28,695 nucleotides of DNA from Trichosporon coremiiforme (lineage: Eukaryota; Basidiomycota; Tremellomycetes; Trichosporonales; Trichosporonaceae), in the NCBI GenBank assembly GCA_039545355.1, contig BCJJ01000080.1, positions 1 through 28,695 on the forward strand, in the 5' to 3' direction. Positions within the stretch are counted from its first letter, which is position 1. Each line of letters opens with the position of its first letter. The notes beneath the pieces are model-generated. The model was not told the DNA's origin and did no database searches. It saw only the letters and a list, made by a program, of their open reading frames with translations. Positions 9,197 through 21,500 of the stretch are shown piece by piece. A program made the translations under genes and the position numbers.

Positions 9197-10444
9197 TCAG
9201 ATGACAACATGACGCATGTGTCAGTGTTACGTAAGATGTATCCGACCAAGGCGGCATGTTCAACGAATGGCTCACATTGCGTTACCTCTTGTCTTCTAGA
9301 TAAGGCGATAACGAATGTTTGGTGAGTGTCCGCCGGTGAGCGTGATTGCTTCCTATCGCCCCCATTCCGAATGCGATCTCGATCGTCGGCGACATGCTCA
9401 GCAATACCGGTACAGCGTGGCTACGCCCGACATTCTTCACATTCTTCGGGACGACTATGTGTTTCATGTTCTAGGACTTTTGCGAGCATAACCTTGTCAT
9501 ACTACCAACTTGCCGGATTGACTCACTCACGGGTAGCCCATGACGTGTTGAGGCTGACTGCTGACTGACAGAGGCGCTGACCAAGGTTTCACTGCTTCAG
9601 ATAACCATGTAATCAAGAGCTTGTCCGCGAAGCATGGTGACTGCTGTACGCGTTCTCGGCAGTATTTGACGGCCAAGAGCGCTGTAGGCTGACCCACTGA
9701 CAGCGAGACGGAGGAGTGCCCACAACGATAGCCTTCTCGGTTGTGTACAAAGCTCAAGTTGCCCGTCACAGTAAGTGGAGCGAGCTCGGCGAAAGCCTCT
9801 GGCACGTTAAGTTGTGCTAAACCTAAAGCGTCGCCTCTGGCCGGTATAACAGGCAGCGAGCAATGTAATAATTGTCGAGTTTCCATGGCTACGGGGGCCC
9901 TTTGGAGTTCTTTGGGAGTTCTTTGGGAGAGCTTAATCGCATTCCAAGAAACTTGCAGCCATCTGCATCATGGACCGCGATAAACCCGCCTGAAAGGCTT
10001 GATTACCATTCCGGACGGGAGCTAGTGGCGAGGTAATTAGACTGCACTACAGGCCGAAGCTGATGACGGTATGCGGGACCGGTGAACGCCTCGGACAGCC
10101 TTTGCTGCCATCGAGACAGATTACTCCAGTGACGACACGCGGTCTATACGAACCAGCGAGTAACCGCTCCTGCCATTTCGCCTTGGCGTGTTGGCGGTCC
10201 ACCAGCCCGTGTCTTCGCCCACCAAGCACACGTAAGTGAGGCTTGGTCCAGCGGCGGCGTGCTCGGCGGGCTGGCGGATGTTGGACCCGGTTGACAAGTG
10301 GACTCAGTGTTCCTCGCCTTGCGCGGTGGCTGGCGATCACGCCTTCCACTGACATCAGCGATGTCCACCTTGTGCTGTGAACTCGATGTCTTGGGAATGT
10401 CTGTGCAGTGATTTTTCTGAGAGCCGGACGACCTCGATTCTGTG
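9197..10444. other. Gene-poor gap
   Basis: No coding region could be supported here. The open frames lack family signatures and codon bias, and the longest minus-strand frame (10047-10484) runs across the TATA box of the next gene. GAGTTCTTTGG occurs twice in perfect tandem at 9905-9926. At 1.25 kb this is the largest gap outside the left repeat region, and may hold upstream control elements of the secreted-protein gene. Confidence 0.5.
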
Positions 10445-10451
10445 TATATAA
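10445..10451 (+). promoter_or_regulatory. TATA box of the secreted protein gene
   Basis: TATATAA lies about 100 bp before the ATG at 10550 and is followed by a C/T-rich leader. This fits a strongly expressed gene. Confidence 0.6.
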
Positions 10452-10549
10452 GGAGAGGTCTCTGGCCTCGAATTTCAAGCCCAACCGAGCTCGACTCTGC
10501 CTTTCCCAACAACCACTCGACTCACAGTCCTTCGCCTACAATCCTTACA

Positions 10550-11407
10550 ATGCTCGCTCTCGTTGCTCTTCTTCCCGCCCTCGTCTCGGCTGCCGCTGTT
10601 GACATGAGCGCCCGCGACGGCGTCGACGGCAACGCCTCTCTCCAGTTTGATGGCTACAAGCTCGGCCAGGAGGTCAAGTTCCCTCACGCCGGCAAGGGCA
10701 AGTTTGTCGGCAACAAGGATGGCAAGTCGCTCTTCCAGTTCGAGAACGGTGACGTTTTCGACGTCAAGCTCGCCAAGGGCCCCGTCCTCAAGAATGACAC
10801 GGGCTACGTTACCGTCGGCGACAACGGTCTCTGCAAGGGCTGCACCTACAAGGGCAAACGCAGCCTTGCCGATCTCCAGGCTGAGACTCTCGAAGGGCGC
10901 TCGCCCTACGGCGGTACCTTTGGTGCCGGCGCCAACTACGTCCAGCAGGCCGGTGCCTGCGGTGCCTACGGCCAGTGCGGTGGTGGCGGCGGCGGCGGTG
11001 GTGGTGGTGGTGGTGGCGGCGGTGGTATCCTCGGTGGTCTCCTCGGTCTTACCGCTGGCTACCTCGGAGGCACTGTCAAGCTCCTCACCGGTGGCCTCGG
11101 CAGCTATCCCTCTGGCGCCGGCATCACTGCTGGCAACACCAACCTGAACGTCGGCAACAACGGTTACGTCCAGGTCCCTGGTGTCAGCCCCGGCTCCAAC
11201 AACGGCGTTGGCGGCACCTACGTCGGTGACAACTCTGGTACTCAGCTCTGGCAGTGGCAGGACGGAAACGTCGCTCCTCTCAACATCCAGCAGGGTGACC
11301 GCCAGGACGACGTCGTCGTCACCACTGGTGCCACTGGCCCGATCTGCCAGGGATGCTCCGACCCCTTTGCCCAGTCGAACAAGCGCTCGCTCGAGGACCT
11401 CCAGTAA
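10550..11407 (+). CDS. Secreted glycine-rich protein with two KRSLxDLQ repeat halves
   Basis: I recognise no named family. The 285-residue intronless protein has a signal peptide (residues 1-15, MLALVALLPALVSAA). Two homologous modules follow: about 48-110 and 219-285. They share (F/Y)VG...G..L(F/W)Q(F/W)..G.V, then a GLCKGC or GPICQGC dicysteine, then KRSLADLQ or KRSLEDLQ. The second module ends the protein. Between them are GACGAYGQC, sixteen glycines in a row (144-159), a hydrophobic Gly/Leu stretch and Gly/Asn-rich sequence. Lys-Arg at 103-104 and 278-279 are typical Kex2 sites, so processing could release SLEDLQ and a longer SLADLQ-headed piece. Codons are almost all C-ending, suggesting abundant expression. 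The ATG context is good (ACAATG). Cell-wall, adhesive or signalling roles are all possible. Confidence 0.85.
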   Translation: MLALVALLPALVSAAAVDMSARDGVDGNASLQFDGYKLGQEVKFPHAGKGKFVGNKDGKSLFQFENGDVFDVKLAKGPVLKNDTGYVTVGDNGLCKGCTYKGKRSLADLQAETLEGRSPYGGTFGAGANYVQQAGACGAYGQCGGGGGGGGGGGGGGGGILGGLLGLTAGYLGGTVKLLTGGLGSYPSGAGITAGNTNLNVGNNGYVQVPGVSPGSNNGVGGTYVGDNSGTQLWQWQDGNVAPLNIQQGDRQDDVVVTTGATGPICQGCSDPFAQSNKRSLEDLQ

Positions 11408-12165
11408 GCTTGACCGCGGCCGTTGACTTTGCCCTTGACTTTGGTCCTTGTTTCGTACCGTTATAAATTTGAACTTTATTGTACATGTTCTCAGTACGAG
11501 AACAGTCTGAATGTACCAAGTAAACACGACTTTACAGGCTGGGTACTTGTTTTGTGAGCATTAGAGACCATTCGGTGTGCCGAGGGATTTACGGGGCTTC
11601 GGGGCGCCGACTACCGCGGGAACACCCACGAGACACTCGGCGTCCAGAGTGATCGGACCACGGGGAGTGTGCAGACATGTGTTTCGGCCACGTCGTCAGC
11701 CCATAGCCTTCCTAAACGCTAGGAGAGGATAATTCCTGAGTCTGATGAGCAAAGGCGGCCTGTGCTTGTGTCAGAAGAAAAAGTGTAGCGTCAGAAAACA
11801 CGGTGGCGCCACGTATGCGCCACTCGGCGCCGGAAGATAGGCCGTGCAGCTGCAGCGATCTTCAACACTGCGAGGTATGGCTTATCGATGTCATCGCGAC
11901 AGTGTCGACAATGACCTGCTATGCCGGGGCAGAAACATGTACCGCGTGCCATTTTCCGTTCGCGGCTCGTCGATGTCGCCGATGTCCCCTCAGGTCACAG
12001 AAAGGACGAGTGCTTGGGATTTCTGCTTAGACGCGGTTTGTGCGCGCTCGAGCGTCTGCATGTCGGCCCAAGCACGAGCTGTCCAACGCATCGGTCATAA
12101 TCGCCTTGTCGTATCCGCCGGTTTCTCCCTACCCGTCAAGCGCGCCGTTCTCAGTGTCGTCCCAG
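11408..12165. other. Intergenic region after the secreted protein gene
   Basis: It begins with an A/T-rich 3' end (TTATAAATTTGAACTTTATT near 11460) that probably holds the polyadenylation site. I see no further gene. A frame that runs open from 12040 is treated as the untranslated upstream part of the next gene. Confidence 0.5.
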
Positions 12166-12171
12166 TATAAG
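12166..12171 (+). promoter_or_regulatory. TATA box of the coiled-coil gene
   Basis: TATAAG lies 42 bp before the ATG at 12208. It implies either a very short leader or use of the better-context ATG at 12337. Confidence 0.4.
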
Positions 12172-12207
12172 AGCGTGGCCATCGTCGACCAGTCTCCTCA
12201 CAAGTTG

Positions 12208-13099
12208 ATGCCCCAGTACACTGAGTTGTTAGCCAAATTTCGTCGTCGCCGCCTCCGAACCTCCTCCTCGACGACCTCCGTTTCCTCAGTAGCCTCAACC
12301 TCGTCCTCGTCCACGGTCACATCTCGCCAAAGCACCATGTCCGTCCTTACCGCGAACCCCACCAAGCCCTCCATCCCCATCGTTCCTCTCAACGCACCGA
12401 GCTACGTTCCCAAGCCGGCTGCTGAGAGTATTGATCTTGGCGTCGTGACCGTTCCCGAGTCCCCGACCAGCACCCCTCCCCAGACGCCTTTCCACAAGCA
12501 GGTCCAGTCGGCTCTTGTAAACCCTCCCAAGGTCTCGGGTGCACCGTCCCCCATGCTGTGCTGGGTTGTTCCTGCCGCTCCGATGTCGCCCCCGGAATCC
12601 GAGCCGTCTTCGCCCTCGCAGCCCGTGCTCTCGACCGTTCCTGAACCTTCCGTGGCGCCTCTCCGCCGTCAGCCTCTCATGCTGCCTCCTATTCCGGCCC
12701 GGAATCCGGTCAATGAGCTTGAGAACGAGATCAGGGAGCTTCGCAAGCAGCTGGAAGAGCTGAAGAAAGTCAACACCAAGATTGCTGCCCTCCATGCCGC
12801 GTGGGTCGTCCATGAGAACTCGCACTGACCACAGACACGCGAACGGCCCTCGCCACGCCGCCGGTGTTTCCCTCCTGCCTGTTCTTCCCACCGGTGTCCC
12901 TCCCCGCGGTGTTCCTGTGAGCACGCCGGCTCGTCCCTGCTGACCCCAGCCCCTCACCTCTGTTGACACGATCGACCAGCTCACTGTGAAGCAGGCCCAC
13001 ACCTGGGTCGGCTACTACGTCGGCCGCTGGGCGTGCATCGGGCTGGAGCTCGAGCAAGCCCGCAAGGCACTCCGCCTGGCTGTCGGTCTCCATGCGTAG
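12208..13099 (+). CDS. Hypothetical Ser/Pro-rich protein with coiled coil
   Basis: No family is recognised. Three exons (12208-12800, 12835-12916, 12950-13099) with introns of 34 and 33 nt give 274 residues. Without splicing the frame stops at 12828; removing the first intron (GTGGGT...CACTGACCACAG) and the second (GTGAGC...CTGACCCCAG) keeps it open to the TAG at 13097. The N-terminus is basic (KFRRRRLR) then Ser/Thr-rich. The middle is Pro/Ser-rich with many SP and TP sites. A leucine-zipper-like coiled coil (NELENEIRELRKQLEELKK) covers about 165-190. The last exon gives an amphipathic, Trp/Tyr-containing tail (AHTWVGYYVGRWACIGLELE). It could be a regulatory or scaffold protein. The alternative start at 12337 (CACCATGTC, better context) removes 43 residues. 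Confidence 0.68.
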
Positions 13100-13368
13100 A
13101 TCATAGGTGTGAAATAGTCTGTTGAATGTAAATCCTTATCCCAACCACGTGAACGCCTTGACTTTACTGACCGCGGCCTTGAGACTCGGTCATGCGATGA
13201 TCGGTGCGTTATAAACACTATTTGCATTCGGAACTTCCGACAGATCTATTCACAACTGCTAGCATTGCTCTACACACGGTTTTGGGTGGTTGGTTGAGTG
13301 TACAGTGTGAGCTGCCTAGGCAAGTCTAAAAGTCATACTTATAGTCTGGGCCGGCTGCTCGTTAATCC

Positions 13369-14232
<864 letters not shown>

Positions 14233-14606
14233 TTTCGGTGTGATGTGTTGTGGGATCGGTTGGAAAGTGAAAGAGTGAGCAATGTCAAGCGGACGTCGTA
14301 GTGTCTCGTGGAGGTTTCTGACGTCGCGTGCAATTACGTCCGGACCACCGGCAGAGCTCGGCAACTCCGTGTCCCTGCTGATGATAGCTCCCCATGCCCC
14401 ACGTTCCCTTGCCGCCGGGATCGAAATGCAGCCCTGACAGCGATTGGTCAACCACTTCAACCATCCATCCCGGCCGACCAACACCGACGCAGGAATGGGG
14501 TTCTGACTGCGGGGGAGTCCGGGATGCGCCCAGGACGTCCGTCGTGCTCTCCTCGTCACCGGCTACAAAGTCCGCCCGACACCGATCGTGCATGCTACCG
14601 ACTACG
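14233..14606. other. Region between TPI1 start and MLH1 end
   Basis: It must hold the TPI1 promoter and the 3' end of MLH1, both on the minus strand. I see no further gene or clear TATA box. Confidence 0.4.
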
Positions 14607-16962
14607 TTAACACCGCTCGAACACCCGGAACAGGTCCGGCAAGTTGGCGACCTGCTTGGCGCTCTGCTTCAGCCCGCGCGGCCACTGCGTGCGCCTGAAC
14701 GAAGGGAAAAGCACATGCTCGAGCTGCCAGTACCGGTGAGCGCGCTCGCTCTCGCCCTCTTCCGATGGGTCGACGAACGGGCGAGGAGAGTAAAAGAAGC
14801 CGATCTCGCGCAGGATCGTATGAAAGCACTGCTTTTCGTCGTCCCAGACAGCGCGATGGGCGAGCGACAGCAGAAACTGTGGCAGGCGATCGAGATCTGG
14901 CGTGTACCCCTTCAGCAGCAGTGGGATCGCCTCCAGGTGTCCGTCGGCGGAGATGGTGACGGAGAAGTATTCGTCCAGCATCTCTGCGCGCGCCCCGAGG
15001 AGACTCAGGGTTTTCTGACGTCAGAGCGGCGTCTCCGCGACCGGGGCTCACCTGGACGACCTTGTCCACACTGAGGCCGGCAGCTGCGATGCCGGGTTCC
15101 GCTTCGGCGGCAACCGTGATCAGCTCGGAGAGCAGCGGCGGGGGTTCGAGCTTTAGGCGTCCGATGCCACCAAACTGCTGCAGTCCAAGCTGGTAGAAAT
15201 GCTCGTCCCTGGGGTCAGCAGGTCCTGCTGAAGGCTCACCCTAGGACAGCATAGTTGACGAGTTGCAGCTTGGTCCCGTGCTGCACCAAGGCCAAGCACG
15301 ATTGTTGGTCGACAACCCCTACGAATGCGTGCTTGGCGAGCATCTCGCTCAGCGCCGAGCTGCGGTTGTCTGCTACAGCATGTCTCAGTTCTTGAATGCT
15401 GGTAAAATCGCACTCGGTCTCGACAATGTCGACCGTGGTTGTGCCTTGACTTGGCTCCACCGCGGCGGGCGTCAAGGTCTGCGAGGGGTTCATCACGGCC
15501 ACCATGGAGTGCAGCGTCCGGTTGGACGGGTCCATGCGCACCTTGTAGTTTGGCGCGGCCGCACGGCGGACAGAGGTGTCGGGTCTCGAGGTTGACGTCT
15601 GTGTCGTGGAGAGCATGGTCTGCACCGCAAAAGTCCTCGAGCTATTTGCATTGGCCAGCGCTCGTTCAACTGCTCCGACCACCGCAGTAACGATTTCGTC
15701 CTCGTTCAAAAAGTGGACTTCAGACTTGGTGGGATGGACGTTGACGTCGACCTTTGCGGGGTCGATCCGCAGACTGACGTTAGACAGTGCTGGCTGCCTA
15801 CCCACCTCAGATAGATGAACGGCGACGCGCCTTTCGCCAGTACCGTCGCGTACACGCTTTCGACCGCCCTTTTCAGTTTCGTGCTGTCTACCAGACGATC
15901 TGGTGTCAGTCAAGTCGACGCACGCGCTCACTGTTGATGAACAGAATAAAGCCGCCCTTCTTGATGGCCCAGTTCGAGTTGCCGTCGCTGATCCAGCCGC
16001 GACAGCTGGTCCCGAGTTTGGTGTCAAAGCTCGTGTCGGGTATCTCTATGAGCTCCTGGGCCAGGGTGGAAGAAATGAGACGGCTGATGTTGGCTTTCGA
16101 GGTAGAGTTTGCGTTTGTCGACAGGTCCGCCGCAGCGGTGCCGTGCTACAGTCAGCCCCATCAGCCGCTCCCCTACCTTTTTGCAAACCCAGGATACGTG
16201 GGGGTTGTGTATCGCATACTTGGTCACGACGTCAAGGATGCGTCCGTACTCGTCAGACGTGGACCTGAACGCGCGTTTGCGTAACGGCATGTTGTAAAAG
16301 AGGTCGGTAGCCTGTCGTCAGAGCCGCCAGCGGTCAGACGTACAGTAATCACTGTGCCGTCGTTTGCTCCTGTCGGTCGCGGGTCACCGATCATGGCGCC
16401 GTTCTCGAACAGAGCTCTGCCGTCAGACGAAGCCGCCACAGGTCCTCACTTCCATCCGCACGACTCGGACGGCGGTTTCGTCACGACCTCTAAATGAGAG
16501 CAGTAGCTGATGCTGGCCAGGGCCTCGCCACGGAAGCCATACGTCGACAGCGACTCGAGATCTTGAAACCGTCGAAGCTTGGACGTCGCGTACCGCTCGC
16601 ACAGCAGAGGAAGGTCTTCTCGCTACGGTCAGCTTGGTCTACCCCGGGCAACTAACCGCAATACCGTGACCGTTGTCCACGATCTGAAGCATCTTCAAGC
16701 CTCCATCTTTGACCGTGATGCGAATGGTCGTTGCTCCGGCATCCAGCGCGTTCTCCAAGAGCTCCTTGATCGCGTTTGACGGGCGATGGATGATCTGGCG
16801 TCAGGCATAGCACCGGGTCTGTTTACTCACCTCGGCAGCTGCTATTTGGTTCACGACGTCCAGCGGCAGCTTGCGTATCCGCTTCGAGCCAGATGGCTCG
16901 CTGTCGTCGGTCATGTCGAAGACGACGCGACTTGTTGATGCGCGACTTAGAAATTCGCTCAT
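14607..16962 (-). CDS. MLH1: DNA mismatch repair protein Mlh1 (MutL homologue)
   Basis: The common subunit of the MutL-alpha, -beta and -gamma heterodimers, a GHKL ATPase acting after MutS homologues bind a mismatch. Ten exons (16962-16831, 16794-16657, 16622-16450, 16416-16344, 16311-16177, 16145-15932, 15899-15806, 15773-15240, 15208-15052, 15014-14607) are separated by nine introns of 31-37 nt and give 685 residues. ATPase motifs are intact: [16 protein letters not shown] (catalytic E58 region), DNGHGI (84-89) and [12 protein letters not shown] (118-129). Next come [15 protein letters not shown], the transducer segment [17 protein letters not shown], and the dimerisation domain ([35 protein letters not shown]). 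The diagnostic Mlh1 C-terminus FERC, which completes the Pms1 endonuclease site, is present. A downstream in-frame ATG at 16914 is possible. Transcribed divergently from the next gene. Confidence 0.95.
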
Positions 16963-17085
16963 AGCCGATAACGGTTATGAAGTCAGCGGCGGCATCTTAT
17001 TAGGTTCATCACCACTGGCAGTAGCTCCCAGACTATGTGTTTCAGGCTGCCTCCACTCCTCACTCTTCCCACTGCTCCATCGACG

Positions 17086-18213
17086 ATGCCTCGGCACGAA
17101 TCTGGCCGCAAGAATGCGGTGGCGCGCACCCGCGTCAAGCACTCTATGCGCAAGAGTCCCTATCTTGTGTCGCTCGCGATGCTCCTCGTCGCAACGACGT
17201 TTACTTTGCTGAACATTTCTGTGAGTGGCAATGCGTCATAGGGCTGACCGTGTCAGGTTCCCGACCTTATCCGCGTCGTGAACCAACTCGTTCCCACAGG
17301 CTTTGAAACTCAGTGAGCCGTCTGGCCGATGCATGCTGACGGCGAGGTACGGGTTATACCAACGCTGCACCCGCCCCAGGACCGGCCCGCTCCTCTTCCG
17401 CGCCGAGCCGATAACCAACGGCGGCGAGCGGACTAGCTACTATGATCTGCAGCCGGATGCCTGGGCCAAGGGCCCATGGCAGTGTGAGCGCTTCCCCACC
17501 AGGTGAGTGTAACGCGTGGGCCGATCTGACAGGCAGGTCTGAATGCGCAGAGTTCGGCGAGAGCTTTTGCGTGCAGTGGTTCACCGCTGGTTACACGGCG
17601 CAGCTGGCCCTCGTCCCCTGTCTGTTTGCTCTCATGTCGCTCCTGTTCATCTTTCTGCATCGAGGTAGGTAACGATGCGGATCAGCGCTGACCGGCAGGC
17701 CAGCGCACTGCGCGTGCCCGCGCCAGGAGAAAGCAATGGAAGCTCGTGTCTGTCGCCATGTTCATTCACTGCGCGCTGCAACTGGCGTCAATCATTTTCA
17801 TCCTCCGCGTATACACGACGGACAGCCGCTTCAACGGCCACGACACCAAGTCACGCCTCGGTACGTGATGTTGCTCTGCGGTGCTGATAGTAGATCGCTC
17901 CTTTTGGTTTGGCGTGATCGCAGCCTTCTGCTCTGGAATCACGTTTGGATTCCTGACGTTCACCGGTCTCGCAGCTCGTCGCGGCGAACCTTGGGCCGCG
18001 GGGAGGAGTGCGCGGCGGGCGCGTCGTCACAAGCGCACCCTCAGCGGCAGGGTCGTGTCAGTGCCAGAGGGTACGCCGATCCCCCCGGAACAGGTCGTGA
18101 CTGTAGGCGAAGTGGTCGCCGCCCACCAGCCCGACGAGCAGTCACTCCTGCTCGCTGGCCACGCAGAAACGTCGGCAGCCGGTGGTGGTCAAGTACGTGC
18201 TACCGCCGTGTAA
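17086..18213 (+). CDS. Four-helix integral membrane protein of unknown function
   Basis: Six exons (17086-17220, 17257-17312, 17347-17502, 17537-17664, 17699-17860, 17894-18213) with introns of 36, 34, 34, 34 and 33 nt give 318 residues. Likely membrane helices lie at about 26-46, 135-156, 174-196 and 215-240. Between the first two is a loop with four cysteines (71, 110, 119, 127), including GPWQC and ESFCVQWF, recalling claudin/SUR7-like tetraspan proteins, though I cannot assign a family. A basic stretch (RTARARARRKQWK) precedes helix 3, and an Arg-rich tail (GRSARRARRHKR) follows helix 4. An in-frame ATG at 17035 would add 17 residues. The divergent MLH1 start is only 123 bp away. Confidence 0.75.
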
Positions 18214-18557
18214 GACCAATGTTGTGACCTTGTAGATAAACTGTGATGTACGTGTGGCGCTGCTTAGCAGGGGCAACTGCGCCGCTAGCGACTACGCTGC
18301 AGTAACAACAACGCCGCAACGTCTGAAACGCTACATAAACAAGACGCCTCGCGATATCGCCGCCGGAGATAAAGTCACGTGATTGAAATTTATGGGGGGG
18401 AACAGATACGCCGCTGAGGGTGACACACGATGGGAAAGATATATAGAGAATAGACGCTGAGTGGAGGCACCACGACACCCCACGGCGACACCCTCCAGGC
18501 CAACTTCGGCCAACGCCACACTCTCCGCGTCGGCTCTGGTGGAGGCTGAGCCTCAAC
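18214..18557. promoter_or_regulatory. MOT1 upstream region with TATA box and CACGTG
   Basis: TATATA at 18440-18445 lies about 113 bp before the MOT1 ATG. A CACGTG E-box sits near 18375. The first part is the 3' end of the membrane-protein gene. Confidence 0.4.
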
Positions 18558-21500
18558 ATGTCCAAACTCATCCTTCTCCTCGACACGGGCACGTCCACGC
18601 TTGTTCGTCGCACCGCCGCCAAACAACTTGCAGACGTCGCCCTCAAGACATTCTCGTCTCTCCCAACAGATGATGCATGGCAGGATACCCTTGATACCAT
18701 TGCCAAAATCATCCCTCTTCTCCGTTCTCGTTCGTCCGAAACCCGCAACGCTGCCGCGAATGCCCTCGGCCTCATCGCCCAGGCCCTCCCTGCGTGGGAG
18801 GGCTCGCCCGAGGAAGAGCCGTCGCCGATAGACCCGGGCGACCCTTTTGACGTTCACGCCGTCGCTTGCTCCAACGAGTTGCTGTTAGCGTCCGCGGGCC
18901 GAGAGTACGTCGCCAAGCCTGGCCCCGGCGATCGCGCCAAGCGAAGGAAGGCAATGCTCGGCGCGGTCGGCATGGGTGGTGGCCTGGACATGGGCAGCGA
19001 CATGGATGCGGTTCTGGACGACGGCGACGAGGGAACAACCACGCCACAGACTCCCGAAAACATCTTTGAAGGCTTGTCCGCCCGGCAGGTCGCCATGCTG
19101 AAGCGCAAGAAGGGCAACAACATGATCGAGGAAGCGAACAAGATGCGGCGCTTAAACGAAAAGGCCAACGGCGGTCCCACTTCGTCCGAGACGCCGACAC
19201 CCCGCTCGACGCCGAAAGGCACTCCGCAGGCGACGCCTCCCCGCGACGTTAAACCCGATATCAAGTCCGAGCCGGATGTCAAACCAGACGTCAAGCCAGA
19301 CGTCAAACCCGAGGCCGTCGTGATCGACCCCGGAAAGAAGGGCGGCGCCGTGGAAGCGCACGAGGTGCAGACGCTGAAACTCGACGCCCACGGCCACTCG
19401 CCATGGTCTGCCGTCGTTGCAGAGCTGTCTGGAGCCTTGACGGACTCGGCCTGGGAGTCGCGCCACGGCGCGTCGCTTGGCATCACCGAGGTTCTGAGAC
19501 ACAGTGGCAGCAACATTGCGGCCGGCTATGTCGGGTTTCTCTCTGCTCTCGCCCGCCGCCTGCTGACGCTTCTGACGCTCGACCGCTTCGGTGATTTCGT
19601 CGGCGACACGGTCATGGCGCCCGTACGCGAAACGGCCGCACAAGCCCTCGGCATCCTCTTCAAGTTTGAGAGCGAGGCCGAGGCTGCCGAGGTGCACAAC
19701 GCGCTCGTAGACATGGTTCGCCAGGTGTGGGCGAAGCGCGGCAAGGCGGCCGAGGGCCTGCCGCGCGGAGACCGGTTCGCCTGGGAGCTGCGGCATGCCG
19801 GCCTCCTCGGTTTGAAATACGAGGTCGTCGTCCGCGACACGGAAACAATCATCCGCGACATTGTTTCTTGCGCTCTTCTTTCCCTGCGAGAAGCCGACGA
19901 CGACGTCCGGACGGTCGCTGCGTCTGCTCTCCGCCCGGCTGCTCCGGACCTCGTCAAGTTGCCAGAAATCGGCGACATTTTGTCCACACTGTGGGACTGC
20001 CTCGGGGAAGGCACAGACGAGCTCGGCAGCAGCACGGCAGCTGTCATGGACCTCCTCGGCGCCCTCCTCGGCTACAGCGAGGTCATCACCCTGATGACGT
20101 CGAGCGCCGATCAGAGATCACTGATTTCGAGGATTTACGCGTTCATTCGGCACCCGATCGCCAGCGTCCGTCTCGCCGTCGCGAGAGCGCTGCTCGTCCT
20201 GATGACCGTCCCCAACCTCCCGCACGACTGGATCAAGTCTGACGTACTGTCCCTGCTGTTCCAGAACCTCGTGCTGGAGGACCGGGAGGATGTCCGCTCC
20301 GTCTCGGCGGAAGCGCTGGAAGCCGGGTTCGCAGGCACCGCCCTCGACGAGACGGTCGGACCAAAAATTGACGACTTGTACTCGATCGCCATGACCCCGG
20401 TCGGCGTCCCGCTAGATGAGGTCCTGTTCGTTGGCCGCCGCGTGCGCGGCCACGATGTTGACAAGGCCATGTTTGCCGGCGACATGAGTCTGATCTCGAC
20501 CGAGTTGGTGCTGGAGACGCGCATCGCAGCCGCCAAGGCGCTCGCCTCGCTTCGTTCGTACCCGCACTCATTTGACGATCTCGTCCTCGTGCGCAACTAT
20601 CTCGGATCGACAAACGCCCACCAAGTGTTCCTCGCCACGACCGTTATCCGCGAATGGGCGCTGAAGAGCCGGCAGGAAGCGGTCGACGCCGACCTGGCGT
20701 CAGCGCTGATCCCTCTGCTGGCGCCCCCCGCGACGTACAACGAAATGACGACAATGCTCCAGCGCATGTACGATGAGGTCCGCGCGCTGTTTTCGGCGTT
20801 CACGACGGAGGGCAAGGTCAAGCGCGACCGCATACCCGATCTGCCGTCTCGCGTGGACCCTCTCGGAGGTGCGGACGCGTTCACTCTGGACACTGCGCGA
20901 CGCGCCGTCGGCCCGACATTCGACGCCCTCGCCAAAATGCTTCGCGGCGCCCACGCAAAGTCGGCGCTGGCGAATCTCAAGGACCGGCAGCGCAAGGTGC
21001 TCGCGTCCATCGGCTACTTCAGTGCGATGAAGGACAAGCTCGACGTCCAGGTCGGAGCCGGTATCGCCGGTGCCCTCATCGCGCTCGGCGTCATGCCGCC
21101 GAAACTTGGTCCGGTCGTCAAGGCCGTCATGGACGGCGTCAAAAAGGAAGAGTCGGAGCTGCTCCAGGCGCGCGCAGCAGACAGCGTCGGGGCTCTCGTC
21201 GCCTTTTGCTGCTCCCCCGAGTTCAGTGCCGCCGTCAACCCGGTCGACAAGGTGCTGAAAAACCTGTTCACGTTCCTGAACTCGGATGTCTCCGTCACTC
21301 CAGTGTTCACGCCCAGCACCGAGGGCATCCTGTCACTGAAAGACGCCCCTGCGCCGACCGGCAAGAGAGGGCTGCCTGTACCAGACGAGACCGAGGAGCA
21401 GATTGCTGCTCGTGTCACGCGTCGTGGCGCCCTCGCGGCATTGGCGGCCGTCGCGAAGCGGTTCAGTGGCAGTCTGTTTGAGCGTGTACCCCGATTCTGG

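Noticed and set aside
10047..10484. Minus-strand open frame of 145 residues
   Set aside because: It crosses the TATA box and leader of the secreted-protein gene and shows no family features.
10475..11527. Long minus-strand open frame of 350 residues opposite the secreted-protein gene
   Set aside because: It is a shadow of the strongly C-biased codons on the plus strand. The plus frame has a signal peptide, internal repeats and TATA box.
19240..19310. DVKPDVKPDVKPE repeats in MOT1 as a possible separate element
   Set aside because: A short in-frame low-complexity linker within an intact protein; nothing indicates insertion.
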